From Pseudooceanicola pacificus (lineage in GTDB: Bacteria; Pseudomonadota; Alphaproteobacteria; Rhodobacterales; Rhodobacteraceae): DNA of 64,000 nt. Numbering within the stretch: the first letter of the stretch is position 1; every line of letters begins with the position of its first letter. Below the pieces are notes generated by a model. The model saw nothing but the letters and a program-made list of their open reading frames with translations. It made no database searches and was not told where the DNA came from. Where the stretch lies: NCBI RefSeq assembly GCF_009789075.1, contig NZ_WNXQ01000009.1, positions 1 to 64,000 on the forward strand, written 5' to 3'. Made by a program: the position numbers and the translations under genes. Of this stretch, positions 16,718 through 28,621 are shown piece by piece.

Positions 16718-16843
16718 TCAGCCCTGGCGGGCCTTGTAGCGGCGCTGCGTCTTGTTGATGACGTAGACGCGGCCTTTGCGGCGCACGACCCGGCAATCCC
16801 GGTGGCGCTGCTTCAGCGAGCGGAGCGAGTTACGAACCTTCAT
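16718..16843 (-). CDS. rpmJ: 50S ribosomal protein L36 (zinc-free type)
   Basis: A 41-residue basic protein beginning [16 protein letters not shown] and ending [11 protein letters not shown], the alphaproteobacterial form of L36. It has a single cysteine and so lacks the C-C-C-H zinc ribbon of the classical type; this paralogous form is also called YkgO. It is part of the large ribosomal subunit. GAGGAGAAGG precedes the ATG on the minus strand. It lies 73 bases after tRNA-Val and may share its transcript. Confidence 0.93.
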   Translation of the reverse strand: MKVRNSLRSLKQRHRDCRVVRRKGRVYVINKTQRRYKARQG

Positions 16844-16916
16844 GGCCTTCTCCTCATGTCGCGGCGCTGCGAGCGCCTAGGTTGCCGTATGGCCCCTGAG
16901 GGGGCCGGTGAATTCA

Positions 16917-16991
<75 letters not shown>

Positions 16992-17066
16992 ATGAAACCC
17001 TTGCGTCCCCGATCCGTTGCACCGCCCCAACAAAAGGGGCGCGGGAGGTCCGCGCCGGTTCGCAGG

Positions 17067-17095
17067 TCTATAAAAGGAGTCGAAACCGGGATCAA
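17067..17095 (-). promoter_or_regulatory. Promoter for tRNA-Val (and rpmJ)
   Basis: On the minus strand TTGATC (17090-17095) and TATAGA (17067-17072) are separated by 17 bases. The predicted start is about 70 bases before the tRNA. Confidence 0.6.
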
Positions 17096-17150
17096 GGGGC
17101 TTTTGGGCCGCAAATATTTCGCGCTATCATTGCCGTAAGAGGGAGTGCCC

Positions 17151-18014
17151 ATGACGTCCATGTCCTATGAGATCCTGTCCCCCGAACGGCAGACCACCAG
17201 CGTGGTCTTCGCCTCTCCGCACAGCGGACGCGACTACCCCGAGGATTTCCTCAGGGTCTCGGTGCTGGACGAAAGCTCGATCCGCTCGTCCGAGGACGCC
17301 TTTGTCGACGATCTGTTTGCCTCGGCGCTGGAATTCGGGGCGCCGCTGCTCAGGGCGCGGGTGCCGCGCGCCTATGTCGATCTGAACCGCAGCGCCGACG
17401 AGATGGACCCCGCGCTGGTGGAGGGCGTGCGGCGCAGCGCGCATAACCCGCGCATCACCTCCGGCCTGGGCGTGATTCCCCGGGTGGTGGCCAACGGGCG
17501 CGCGATCTATCGCGGCAAGCTGACCCTGGCCGAGGCCCATGCCCGGATAGACCGCTGCTGGCGGCCCTATCACACCGCGCTGCAAGCACAGCTGAACGCC
17601 ACGCACCGGATGTTCGGGGAGGCGATCCTGGTCGATTGTCATTCGATGCCGCACGAGGCGGTGGACTGTATCGCGCGGGCCGGGGCGAAACGGCCCGACG
17701 TGGTGATCGGCGACCGGTTCGGCGCCTCTTCGGACGGCGGGGTGGTGGACCGGATCGAGGATGCCTTTACCGCCGCCGGGCTGCATGTGGTGCGCAATGC
17801 GCCCTTTGCCGGGGCCTATGTCGCGCAGCACTACGGGCGGCCCTCGCGGCGGCAGCATGCGGTGCAGATCGAGATCGACCGCTCGCTTTACATGGATGAG
17901 GCGCGGATCGTGCCGAATCCGGATTTCGACGCGATGCGGGCGGTGCTGCGGCAGGTGGTCGGACGGATTGCCGATATCGGGCGGCGCAGCGATCTGCCGC
18001 TGGCGGCGGAGTAG
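17151..18014 (+). CDS. N-formylglutamate amidohydrolase family protein
   Basis: A 287-residue zinc hydrolase-like protein. Family features include the SPHSGRDYP N-terminal metal segment, the VDLNRSADEMDP region, VDCHSMP (metal-binding His), and the C-terminal QIEIDRSLYMDE. The founding enzyme of this family (HutG) releases glutamate from N-formylglutamate in histidine breakdown; no hut genes are nearby, so the substrate here is open. I take the ATG at 17151, with AAGAGGGAG before it; a GTG two codons upstream or an ATG three codons downstream are possible. Confidence 0.8.
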   Translation: MTSMSYEILSPERQTTSVVFASPHSGRDYPEDFLRVSVLDESSIRSSEDAFVDDLFASALEFGAPLLRARVPRAYVDLNRSADEMDPALVEGVRRSAHNPRITSGLGVIPRVVANGRAIYRGKLTLAEAHARIDRCWRPYHTALQAQLNATHRMFGEAILVDCHSMPHEAVDCIARAGAKRPDVVIGDRFGASSDGGVVDRIEDAFTAAGLHVVRNAPFAGAYVAQHYGRPSRRQHAVQIEIDRSLYMDEARIVPNPDFDAMRAVLRQVVGRIADIGRRSDLPLAAE

Positions 18015-18096
18015 CCCCGGGCGGGTTGCGCTGCCTGCGGCATCGCGCGGGAGTTCGCGACCTCAGGCCCCCCTGCGGGGAGCCATCGGTCGCGAA

Positions 18097-18129
18097 GCCT
18101 CCGGCGGGGATATTTCCGGCCAGAGGAAG
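18097..18129 (+). repeat. Dispersed intergenic repeat, copy A
   Basis: A 33-base element (GCCTCCGGCGGGG ATATTT core, then a GGCCAGAGGAAG end) between two convergent genes. It is identical to the copy at 57440-57472 and related to copies at 28454 and 40191. CCTC/GAGG and CCGG segments could pair around the ATATTT centre. Confidence 0.75.
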
Positions 18130-18217
18130 CGGGCGGGGCGTGCGCTGCGGCGGGCCGGGGGCCCGGGTGCGGTCTGGCCGGGATGGGTCTTTTTGCGGGC
18201 TGGGCGCGGCGCTGCCC

Positions 18218-19471
<1,254 letters not shown>

Positions 19472-19520
19472 TTCGCTGTCGCTCGTGGAAACCTGCGGGA
19501 TTGCATCATACATATCCGCC

Positions 19521-19940
19521 ATGGGCGATGACAGTGCATTTGCGGGCGCCAAGGTGGCGCTGTTCCTGGGGGCGGACCTGCTGGTCATCCGCCGGGATGC
19601 GCACAAGCCGATTCCCTGGCCCGGATATCTGGATTTCCCCGGCGGCGGGCGCGAGGCGGGCGAGACACCCGAGGATTGCGTGCTGCGCGAGACGAGGGAG
19701 GAGGTCGGCCTGGACCTGGCCGCCGCAGAGCTGAGCTGGCGGCGGCGCTATGTCGATAGGGCGGGGCCGGTCTGGTTCTTTGCCTGCCGCCTGCCGGCGG
19801 AGCGGCGCGGGCAGGTCGTCTTTGGCGAGGAGGGGCAGGGCTGGGGGCTGATGCGGCCCGAGGCCTATCTGGGCCATCCCGACGCGATCCCGCATTTCGC
19901 CGACCGGCTGCGCGACTATCTGGCGAGCGCCGGGGCCTAG
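19521..19940 (+). CDS. Nudix hydrolase
   Basis: A 139-residue Nudix protein. The box is intact: G-x5-E-x7-R-E-x2-E-E-x-G-L from GGREAGE (~39-45) to REEVGL (~56-61). Such enzymes hydrolyse nucleoside diphosphates linked to another moiety, often for clean-up of oxidised nucleotides (MutT-like); the substrate is unknown. Divergent to dinB, which could place both in nucleotide-damage defence, though this is inferred from position. Confidence 0.82.
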   Translation: MGDDSAFAGAKVALFLGADLLVIRRDAHKPIPWPGYLDFPGGGREAGETPEDCVLRETREEVGLDLAAAELSWRRRYVDRAGPVWFFACRLPAERRGQVVFGEEGQGWGLMRPEAYLGHPDAIPHFADRLRDYLASAGA

Positions 19941-19949
19941 CCCGCGGCG

Positions 19950-20669
19950 TCAGGCGAAGCTGGAGTTCGACTGCCAGGCGGTGCGGATTTCATTCTGGAT
20001 CGATTCGGCGGCCGCACGCGGATCCTCGTTGCGCCAGACCGGGCGGCCGACCACGATGTGATCGGCCCCGTCGCGGATCGCGGTGCGGGGCGTGGCGATG
20101 CGTTTCTGGTCGTCGTCCAGCGCGGAATAGGGGCGGATGCCGGGGGTGACGATCAGGCGCCCCTCCGACGCGGGCAGGGCGCGGATCGCAGCGGCCTCTT
20201 GCGCGGAACAGATGACGCCGTCGGCCCCTGCCTCGAAGGCGCGTTCGGCCCGTTCGATCACGATCTCGCGCAGGTCGCCCTCGCGGATCATCGCCTCGTC
20301 AAGATTGGCGCGTTCCAGCGAGGTGAGGATGGTGACCGCCATGATCTTGGTCTGCGAGCCGGCCGCGCCCTCCTTGGCGGCGCGCACGACATAGGGGTCG
20401 CCATGCACCGTCAGCAGGTCGAGTTCGTACTGGACGAGGCCGCGCACCGCGTTTTCCACCGTGGCGGGGATGTCGAACAGCTTCATGTCGAGGAAGATGC
20501 GCTTGCCCTGTTCCTGCTTCAGCTCGTTGGCGAGGGCGAGGCCGCCGCCGGTCAGCATTCCAAGGCCGATCTTGTAGAAAGAGACCGCGTCGCCGATGCG
20601 GGCGGCCATGTCGAGGCCGGCAACCGCGTTCGGCACGTCCAGTGCGACGATGAGCCTGTCGTCCGCCAT
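19950..20669 (-). CDS. pyrF: Orotidine 5'-phosphate decarboxylase
   Basis: A 239-residue enzyme for the last step of UMP synthesis (OMP to UMP plus CO2). The catalytic D-x-K-x-x-D is D61-M-K63-L-F-D66, in FLDMKLFDIP, and the phosphate loop is VVGRPVW near the C-terminus. The ATG at 20669 has GGAGGATAGC directly upstream; a longer in-frame start at 20696 lacks it. Cytoplasmic dimer by family knowledge. Confidence 0.93.
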   Translation of the reverse strand: MADDRLIVALDVPNAVAGLDMAARIGDAVSFYKIGLGMLTGGGLALANELKQEQGKRIFLDMKLFDIPATVENAVRGLVQYELDLLTVHGDPYVVRAAKEGAAGSQTKIMAVTILTSLERANLDEAMIREGDLREIVIERAERAFEAGADGVICSAQEAAAIRALPASEGRLIVTPGIRPYSALDDDQKRIATPRTAIRDGADHIVVGRPVWRNEDPRAAAESIQNEIRTAWQSNSSFA

Positions 20670-20776
20670 GCTATCCTCCGGGGTTTCGGTGGTCATGCGG
20701 CGAACGGGCCGTCAGGTCAAGCTTTGAACCGGGCGGTGGCGCGCAATGCGCCGCAAATTGCCCCGTCGCTGGCCGT

Positions 20777-21094
20777 TTAGGCTGCCCGGTTGCCCAGCAG
20801 GCGGTCCCAGAGGCCGACGGTCGCCTCGCGCACCGAGGGGGGCACGATGATCGGCATCGACAGGTCACCGGCGGGGCGGCGGCTGCGCATCCCCTTGCGA
20901 TCGGCGTTGTGGCGCTTGACCGCGCGGTCCAGCACGGCCTTGGAGACATCGGCATAGCCGAGGTCCAGCGGCGCCGGCAGCGACACCGGGTAGGTAAAGG
21001 CCTCGTCCCCTTCGAACAGGGTGACGGAAGCCTCGAAACACCGGGCGGCGGGGTTGTAGGCGACTTGGGATATGCGTGTTTTCTGAGTGACCAT
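20777..21094 (-). CDS. Conserved hypothetical protein next to pyrF
   Basis: A 105-residue protein I do not recognise. It begins MVTQKTRISQVAYNPAARCF and holds a beta-rich first half (VTLFEGDEAFTYPVSL) and a basic central part (AVKRHNADRKGMRSRRP). No signal peptide or membrane segment. AGGAGG stands 5 bases before the ATG, which makes translation convincing. It is read towards pyrF, 107 bases upstream of it, and may be cotranscribed. Confidence 0.7.
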   Translation of the reverse strand: MVTQKTRISQVAYNPAARCFEASVTLFEGDEAFTYPVSLPAPLDLGYADVSKAVLDRAVKRHNADRKGMRSRRPAGDLSMPIIVPPSVREATVGLWDRLLGNRAA

Positions 21095-21196
21095 AACAGC
21101 CTCCTGTGGACGAACCGGAGCCTGGCGGCGACCGGTTACGATTTCCTCAATAACGCTCTATCGCGTCAAAAAGTTCCATTCACGTTCCGGCGAGTG

Positions 21197-21224
21197 CTTG
21201 AACGGCGGGCGTTTCTCCCCATGT
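21197..21224 (+). promoter_or_regulatory. Heat-shock (sigma-32/RpoH) promoter of clpB
   Basis: CTTGAA (21197-21202), 14-base spacer, CCCCATGT (21217-21224) matches the sigma-32 consensus CTTGAAA-N(11-15)-CCCCATnT almost fully. The predicted start is about 65-70 bases before the clpB ATG. Confidence 0.85.
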
Positions 21225-21300
21225 CGGGAGCAAGGTTCCGGCGGCCATGCCTGATGCAGGGTGGCGGCCACAGGGACGCTTGTGAAAAGGAGAATGACCC

Positions 21301-23919
<2,619 letters not shown>

Positions 23920-23942
23920 CGGCCCGGCAGCTGAACGCAACG

Positions 23943-23972
23943 AACGGCCCGCCCCACCGGCGGGCCGTTTTC
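23943..23972 (+). terminator. Intrinsic terminator of clpB
   Basis: AACGGCCCGCC and GGCGGGCCGTT form an 11-bp perfect stem with a 5-base loop, followed by TTTCC. It begins 24 bases after the stop. Read leftwards its AA edge could also serve the converging LuxR-like gene. Confidence 0.88.
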
Positions 23973-23983
23973 CTGTGCAGGGG

Positions 23984-24220
23984 CTAGATCAGCCCGTTCG
24001 ACACCGCGATGGAAACCGCGTGGGCGTTGGTGCGGGCCTTGAGCTTGCGGCGCATGTTCTTCAGGTGCCAGGCCAATGTCCGGTCCGGCATGCCGAGGCG
24101 ATCCGCCATCTGCTGGGACTGGTCCCCGAGCGCAAGGCGGCGCAGCAAGATTCGTTCGATTTCAATGAGTTCTTCGAATGCAGCCTGATCCGGCTGTTCC
24201 GACTGGTGCATCCCCTTCAC
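23984..24220 (-). CDS. Stand-alone LuxR-type HTH protein (no ligand domain)
   Basis: A 78-residue protein that is essentially only a GerE/LuxR helix-turn-helix: FEELIEIERILLRRLALGD, then MPDRTLAWHLKNMRRKLKAR and the dimer helix TNAHAVSIAVSNGLI. It is closely related to the C-terminus of the full-length LuxR protein encoded just upstream, so it looks like a partial duplication. I propose the GTG at 24220, with AGGGGGA 5 bases before it; the ATG three codons later (24211) is possible. No autoinducer or receiver domain. It could bind the same DNA sites constitutively or block them. Confidence 0.7.
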   Translation of the reverse strand: MKGMHQSEQPDQAAFEELIEIERILLRRLALGDQSQQMADRLGMPDRTLAWHLKNMRRKLKARTNAHAVSIAVSNGLI

Positions 24221-24372
24221 CAGCGTCCCCCTGCATGTTACCGGGCGCTCCCCACACCCGTCGTCCAGTGCGGCCCGCCATATCTGACCCGGCCAGCCGC
24301 GCGTACTGCATAGTTTTCCAGAGGCCGGTGCGCTGACGCAATACCCCTTTCGGGGGGTCGGATCTGGGGGGG

Positions 24373-25140
24373 TCAGATCTGGTTGTGCAGGATCGCCAAC
24401 GCCACCGCCTGCGCATTGGTCCGCGCCCGCAGCTTGCGGCGCAGGTTGCGCATGTGCCAGGCGACGGTCCGGTCCGGCATGAGCAGCGCATCGGCCACCT
24501 GCTGGCCCTGGTCGCCCCGGGCAAGCCGGACCAGTATGCGGCGCTCGATCTCGGTGAGCCCGAAATGGTTGTCCGAAACCTCCTGCGCGTCGATGCAGGC
24601 GGACAGAAAGCCGAGGATGTCCTTGACCGTGCCGCTGGTCTCGACGAATTCCCTTTCGTGTTCCGCGCGGTCGGTATCCTTGTCCTGGATCAGGCTGATA
24701 CCGGTCATCGTCTTGCCCAAGGGTCCGTTTCCGCGCGAAATCGCAAGGGCCGTACCGGCGCGGTACCCGTTGTCGAAGACGTAGTCGATGAGCTCGATCT
24801 CCCGTCGGGACAGGACGGCACCCTTTCGCGAGCGTTCGAGCTCGGACCACAGCATCGGCCTGTTTGCGTTGATGCAGTGCTTGACGATCACGTCCGCCTC
24901 GTACATCCGCGCATCCATGTACCCGGCGACGAAGTCATCGTTCATCGAGGTGTGCGACGCGACGCCGACCATCTCGCCTTCGGGCGTGGCGTGCAGCTGT
25001 GCGTAGAAATATGACGTGTAGCCGAGGCGGGCGATCTCTTCGGAAAAGACCTTGAAGACACCCTCGGAGTCGGTCGCGGACGAGAAACGGTCTGCCAGGA
25101 GGTCCAGTTGACCGGGTCGGGTCTGCTTGCCTCCGTCCAT
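24373..25140 (-). CDS. LuxR-family autoinducer-binding-type regulator
   Basis: A 255-residue regulator. Residues ~10-165 look like an autoinducer-binding domain, with aromatic residues in the pocket region (GYTSYFYAQL, ARMYEADVIVKHC, PMLWSEL). Residues ~190-253 form the LuxR HTH (LTEIERRILVRLARGD, MPDRTVAWHMRNLRRKL). No luxI-type synthase is in the window, so it is a LuxR solo here. It starts 5 bases after the irr stop and is probably translated from the same mRNA, tying it to iron status. Confidence 0.8.
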   Translation of the reverse strand: MDGGKQTRPGQLDLLADRFSSATDSEGVFKVFSEEIARLGYTSYFYAQLHATPEGEMVGVASHTSMNDDFVAGYMDARMYEADVIVKHCINANRPMLWSELERSRKGAVLSRREIELIDYVFDNGYRAGTALAISRGNGPLGKTMTGISLIQDKDTDRAEHEREFVETSGTVKDILGFLSACIDAQEVSDNHFGLTEIERRILVRLARGDQGQQVADALLMPDRTVAWHMRNLRRKLRARTNAQAVALAILHNQI

Positions 25141-25145
25141 CGGAC

Positions 25146-25562
25146 CTATCTGCGGCGCAGGCGGATGACCACGTCCACTTTCGATACCTCCGCACCCGCG
25201 GGGGCATTGGGAAGGCGCGTGATCTCCAGTTCGTCGGCCGGGGCGTCGGTCAGCGTGCCGTCCTCTTCCCAGAAGAAATGCGGGTGATCGTGCATGTTGG
25301 TGTCGAAATAGCTCTTCGACCCGTCGACGGTGATTTCCTGCATGATGCCGGCATCGCAAAAGGCGCGCAGGGTGTTGTACACGGTGGCCAGCGAGACGGG
25401 CTGCCCGTTCGACATGGCCGAGGCATAGAGGCTTTCGGCCGTGACATGACGGTTCTGGCCGTCTCCGACCAGCAATGCAGCCAGTGCTACGCGTTGCCGC
25501 GTCGGGCGCAGACCGCCCTTGTGCAGCCAGCGGGAGCCTCGGTTCGTGGCTTCGGGTGTCAT
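25146..25562 (-). CDS. irr: Iron response regulator Irr (Fur family)
   Basis: A 138-residue Fur-family protein. The winged helix spans ~15-85 (LRPTRQRVALAALLVGD, VSLATVYNTLRAFCDAG) and the metal site includes HDHPHFF (~95-101). In alphaproteobacteria Irr senses haem availability and represses or activates iron genes. Start: the frame extends to an ATG at 25622, but that codon overlaps the predicted -35 of the irr promoter (25617-25622), so I take 25562. It is divergent from fabA-fabB-fabI and followed by two LuxR-type genes. Confidence 0.85.
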   Translation of the reverse strand: MTPEATNRGSRWLHKGGLRPTRQRVALAALLVGDGQNRHVTAESLYASAMSNGQPVSLATVYNTLRAFCDAGIMQEITVDGSKSYFDTNMHDHPHFFWEEDGTLTDAPADELEITRLPNAPAGAEVSKVDVVIRLRRR

Positions 25563-25569
25563 CTGTGGC

Positions 25570-25600
25570 TTGTTTCCCTTTCGTCGGTCCACAATATAAT
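25570..25600 (+). promoter_or_regulatory. Candidate promoter of fabA-fabB-fabI
   Basis: A perfect -10 TATAAT (25595-25600), rare in this GC-rich DNA; the best -35 is TTGTTT (25570-25575) at a long 19-base spacing, so an activator may be needed. It overlaps the irr promoter, leaving a fabA leader of about 160 bases. Confidence 0.45.
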
Positions 25601-25622
25601 GGGGAAAGCGCTCCGGTTTCAA
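25593..25622 (-). promoter_or_regulatory. Promoter of irr
   Basis: On the minus strand TTGAAA (25617-25622), 18 bases, TATATT (25593-25598). The start is predicted about 25 bases before the irr ATG. Its -10 overlaps the plus-strand -10 of fabA. Confidence 0.6.
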
Positions 25623-25764
25623 TGAGCTTTGCCTGCCAGGCGGTCGGCAACCGGGTCAAACCCCGTAACTGTCCCCAAGGTGCCGCAGGCTTGCAAGGCA
25701 GCTTGGCCCGGTGATAGAGGGGGCGCAGTTTGAAAGCGTAGGTCTCGAAGGGAGGCGTGCCTGC

Positions 25765-26274
25765 ATGGCAGGGTATCCAAGCAGTTTCGACAAGGAAGAT
25801 CTGCTGAAATGTGCCCGGGGCGAATTGTTCGGCCCCGGCAATGCGCAGCTTCCTGAGCCGCCGATGCTGATGATGGATCGCATCACCGAGATCAGTGCCG
25901 ATGGCGGGGCCAACGGCAAGGGGCACGTGGTGGCGGAATTCGACATCCACCCGGATCTGTGGTTCTTCAAGTGCCACTTTCCCGGCAACCCGGTGATGCC
26001 GGGCTGTCTGGGCCTGGACGGGCTGTGGCAGCTGACCGGGTTCAACCTGGGCTGGCGCGGCATGCTGGGGCAGGGCTTTGCCCTGGGCGTGGGCGAGGTC
26101 AAGCTGCAGGGCATGGTCACGCCGGCGCGCAAGATGCTGACCTATATCGTCGATTTCACCCGGGTCATCGACCGCAAGCTCAAGATGGGCGTGGCGGACG
26201 GCCGGGTGCTGGCGGACGGCGAAGAGATTTACAACGTCCAGAACATGAAGGTCGGCCTGGCTGTCGCCTCTTGA
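25765..26274 (+). CDS. fabA: 3-hydroxydecanoyl-ACP dehydratase/isomerase FabA
   Basis: A 169-residue FabA. The catalytic H71 is in [12 protein letters not shown] and D85 in GLDGLW, matching His70/Asp84 of E. coli. It dehydrates 3-hydroxydecanoyl-ACP and isomerises the trans-2 to the cis-3 enoyl-ACP, the branch point to unsaturated fatty acids. The ATG at 25765 follows GGGAGG; an upstream ATG at 25711 lacks homology. First gene of fabA-fabB-fabI. Confidence 0.95.
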   Translation: MAGYPSSFDKEDLLKCARGELFGPGNAQLPEPPMLMMDRITEISADGGANGKGHVVAEFDIHPDLWFFKCHFPGNPVMPGCLGLDGLWQLTGFNLGWRGMLGQGFALGVGEVKLQGMVTPARKMLTYIVDFTRVIDRKLKMGVADGRVLADGEEIYNVQNMKVGLAVAS

Positions 26275-26311
26275 GGGGCAGCGGCAGAGGCCGAACCAGG
26301 GAGAAAGCGCC

Positions 26312-27541
26312 ATGCGCCGCGTCGTCGTCACGGGATTGGGGATCGTATCCTCGATCGGGAACAACGAAACCGAAGTCGTCTCATCGCTCAAGGCCGGGCG
26401 ATCCGGTATCACCGGGGTGCCCGAGATGGTCGAGCGCGGGTTCCGCAGCCAGGTCGCCGGTACGCTGGACATCGATGTGGCCGACCATGTCGACAAGCGG
26501 GCCCTGCGCTTCATGGGGCCGGGTGCGGCCTATGCCCATATCGCCATGCAGCAGGCCATCGCGGATGCGGGGCTGGAGGAAGGCGACATCGTGAATCCGC
26601 GCACCGGGCTGGTGGCCGGGTCCGGCGGGCCGTCGACCAGCGCCCTGTTCCAGGCGCATCAGACGGTGCTGGAAAAGGGCAGCCCCAAGCGGATCGGGCC
26701 CTTTGCCGTGCCCAAATGCATGTCCTCGACGATCTCGGCCAACCTGTCGACCGCCTTCCGGATCAAGGGCATCAACTATTCGATCACCTCGGCCTGCTCG
26801 ACCTCGCTGCACTGCATCGGCAATGCGGCCGAGCAGATCATGATGGGCAAGCAGGACGTGATGTTCGCCGGCGGCGGGGAAGAGCTCGACTGGACCCTGT
26901 CCTGCCTGTTCGACGCCATGGGCGCCATGTCCTCGAAATACAACGACACGCCGGCCAAGGCCTCGCGCGCCTTTGACGCCACGCGGGACGGGTTCGTGAT
27001 CTCGGGCGGCGGCGGCATCGTCGTGCTGGAAGAGCTGGAGCGGGCCAGGGCGCGCGGCGCCAAGATCTATGCCGAGGTGACGGGCTACGCCGCGACCTCG
27101 GACGGGCATGACATGGTTGCGCCCTCGGGCGAGGGCGGCGAACGCGCCATGCGCCTGGCGCTGCAGACCCTGCCGGAGGGGCGCAAGATCAGCTATATCA
27201 ACGCGCATGGCACCTCGACCCCCGTGGGCGATGTGGGCGAAGTGCAGTCGGTGCGGCGCATCTTCGGCGAGGGCCAGGTGCCGCCGATCTCGTCCACCAA
27301 GTCGATGACGGGGCATGCGCAGGGCGCGGCCGGGGCCCTGGAGGCGATCTTCTGCCTGCTGATGCTGGACCGGGATTTCATCGCCCCCTCGATCAATGTC
27401 GAGACGCTCGATCCCGAACTGCACCCCGACGAGATCGCCACCGCCCTGGTCGAGGGCGCCGGGCTGGACACCGTCATGACCAATTCCTTCGGCTTCGGCG
27501 GGACCAACGGGTCGATGCTGCTGTCGCGGTACAACGGATAG
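26312..27541 (+). CDS. fabB: 3-oxoacyl-ACP synthase I FabB
   Basis: A 409-residue beta-ketoacyl-ACP synthase. The Cys-His-His triad is visible: C162 in [10 protein letters not shown], a His in [11 protein letters not shown] (~296) and a His in [12 protein letters not shown] (~334). It elongates the cis-3-decenoyl-ACP made by FabA, so the two act as a pair in unsaturated fatty acid synthesis. It lies 37 bases after fabA with a GGGAGAAAGCGCC leader. Confidence 0.95.
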   Translation: MRRVVVTGLGIVSSIGNNETEVVSSLKAGRSGITGVPEMVERGFRSQVAGTLDIDVADHVDKRALRFMGPGAAYAHIAMQQAIADAGLEEGDIVNPRTGLVAGSGGPSTSALFQAHQTVLEKGSPKRIGPFAVPKCMSSTISANLSTAFRIKGINYSITSACSTSLHCIGNAAEQIMMGKQDVMFAGGGEELDWTLSCLFDAMGAMSSKYNDTPAKASRAFDATRDGFVISGGGGIVVLEELERARARGAKIYAEVTGYAATSDGHDMVAPSGEGGERAMRLALQTLPEGRKISYINAHGTSTPVGDVGEVQSVRRIFGEGQVPPISSTKSMTGHAQGAAGALEAIFCLLMLDRDFIAPSINVETLDPELHPDEIATALVEGAGLDTVMTNSFGFGGTNGSMLLSRYNG

Positions 27542-27551
27542 GAACCGGCAT

Positions 27552-28340
27552 ATGGGCGATCTTCTGAAGGGCAAGCGTGGCCTGATCATGGGTGTGGCCA
27601 ACGAAAGGTCGATTGCCTGGGGGATCGCCAGGGCCGCGGCCGCCGAGGGGGCCGAACTGGCATTCACCTACCAGGGCGAGGCCTTCGGCAAGCGGGTCGA
27701 ACCGCTGGCGGCCTCGCTCGGATCGACGATCCTGATCGATGCCGACGTGACCGAGGATGCCTCGCTCGACCGTGCCTTCGCCGAGCTGGGCAAGCACTGG
27801 GACGGGCTGGATTTCGTGATCCATGCCATCGCCTATTCCAACAAGGACGAGCTGGCCGGGCGCTTCATCAACACTTCGCGGCAGAATTTCAAGAATTCGT
27901 TGGATATCTCGTGCTACTCGCTGATCGACGTGTCGCGGCGGGCCGAGAAGATGATGAAGAACGGCGGAACCATCCTGACGCTGACCTACCAGGGCTCGAC
28001 CCGGGTGACGCCCTATTACAACGTGATGGGCGTGGCCAAGGCGGCGCTGGAGGCCGCGGTGCGCTACCTTGCGAACGACCTGGGCCCCGACGGGATCCGG
28101 GTGAACGCGATCTCTCCGGGGCCGATGAAGACCCTGGCCGGGGCCGCGATTTCCGGCGCGCGCAAGACCTTCCGCCAGACCGAGGCGAACGCGCCGCTGC
28201 GCGCGAACGCCACGCTGGAAGCGGTTGGCGGGACGGCGGTCTATCTGCTGTCGGATGCCGGGGCCTGCACCACGGGCGAGATCATCCGCGTCGACGGCGG
28301 CTACCATGTGCTGGGCATGCCGCAGCCGGAGCACCTCTGA
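27552..28340 (+). CDS. fabI: Enoyl-ACP reductase FabI
   Basis: A 262-residue NADH-dependent enoyl-ACP reductase, the last step of each elongation cycle. The FabI-type nucleotide loop is GVANERSIAWGIA (~14-26) and the catalytic pair is Y-x6-K in YYNVMGVAKAALEA (~154-164). It is the target class of triclosan. It lies ten bases after fabB, so the three genes form one operon. Confidence 0.94.
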   Translation: MGDLLKGKRGLIMGVANERSIAWGIARAAAAEGAELAFTYQGEAFGKRVEPLAASLGSTILIDADVTEDASLDRAFAELGKHWDGLDFVIHAIAYSNKDELAGRFINTSRQNFKNSLDISCYSLIDVSRRAEKMMKNGGTILTLTYQGSTRVTPYYNVMGVAKAALEAAVRYLANDLGPDGIRVNAISPGPMKTLAGAAISGARKTFRQTEANAPLRANATLEAVGGTAVYLLSDAGACTTGEIIRVDGGYHVLGMPQPEHL

Positions 28341-28369
28341 CCCTTCCGGGCCGATCCTGATCCAGCGGA

Positions 28370-28390
28370 GCGCCGCCCCGCGGGCGGCGC
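28370..28390. terminator. Hairpin after fabI
   Basis: GCGCCGCCC / GGGCGGCGC, a perfect 9-bp stem with a 3-base loop, 29 bases after the fabI stop and without a T-run. Confidence 0.5.
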
Positions 28391-28453
28391 ACACGATGCC
28401 TGTGCCCTTCGGGCAGGTTTGGGGGGCTCTGCCCCCGTCCGCGCTGGCGCGCG

Positions 28454-28485
28454 GACTCCCCCGGGATATTTTGGGCCAGAGGAAG
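28454..28485 (+). repeat. Dispersed intergenic repeat, copy B
   Basis: A diverged copy (GACTCCCCCGGGATATTTTGG, ending GGCCAGAGGAAG) of the element at 18097 and 57440. Again it lies between convergent genes (fabI and the gene at 28622). Confidence 0.65.
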
Positions 28486-28621
28486 GGGCCGGGAGGCGCC
28501 TTGGGCCGGACGTCGGGGATGGGGGCGCCCTGTGCGGGGAGGCGCGGCTGTCATTCCCGCGGGCCGGCGAGATCCGCATCGCGGGGCAGGGACCCGGGCC
28601 GGGGTCGCCGGGGGACTTGCC

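Noticed and set aside
23984-25140. Possible luxI partner gene near the LuxR-type regulators
   Set aside because: No LuxI-like frame is seen in the surrounding sequence; the regulators are treated as solos.
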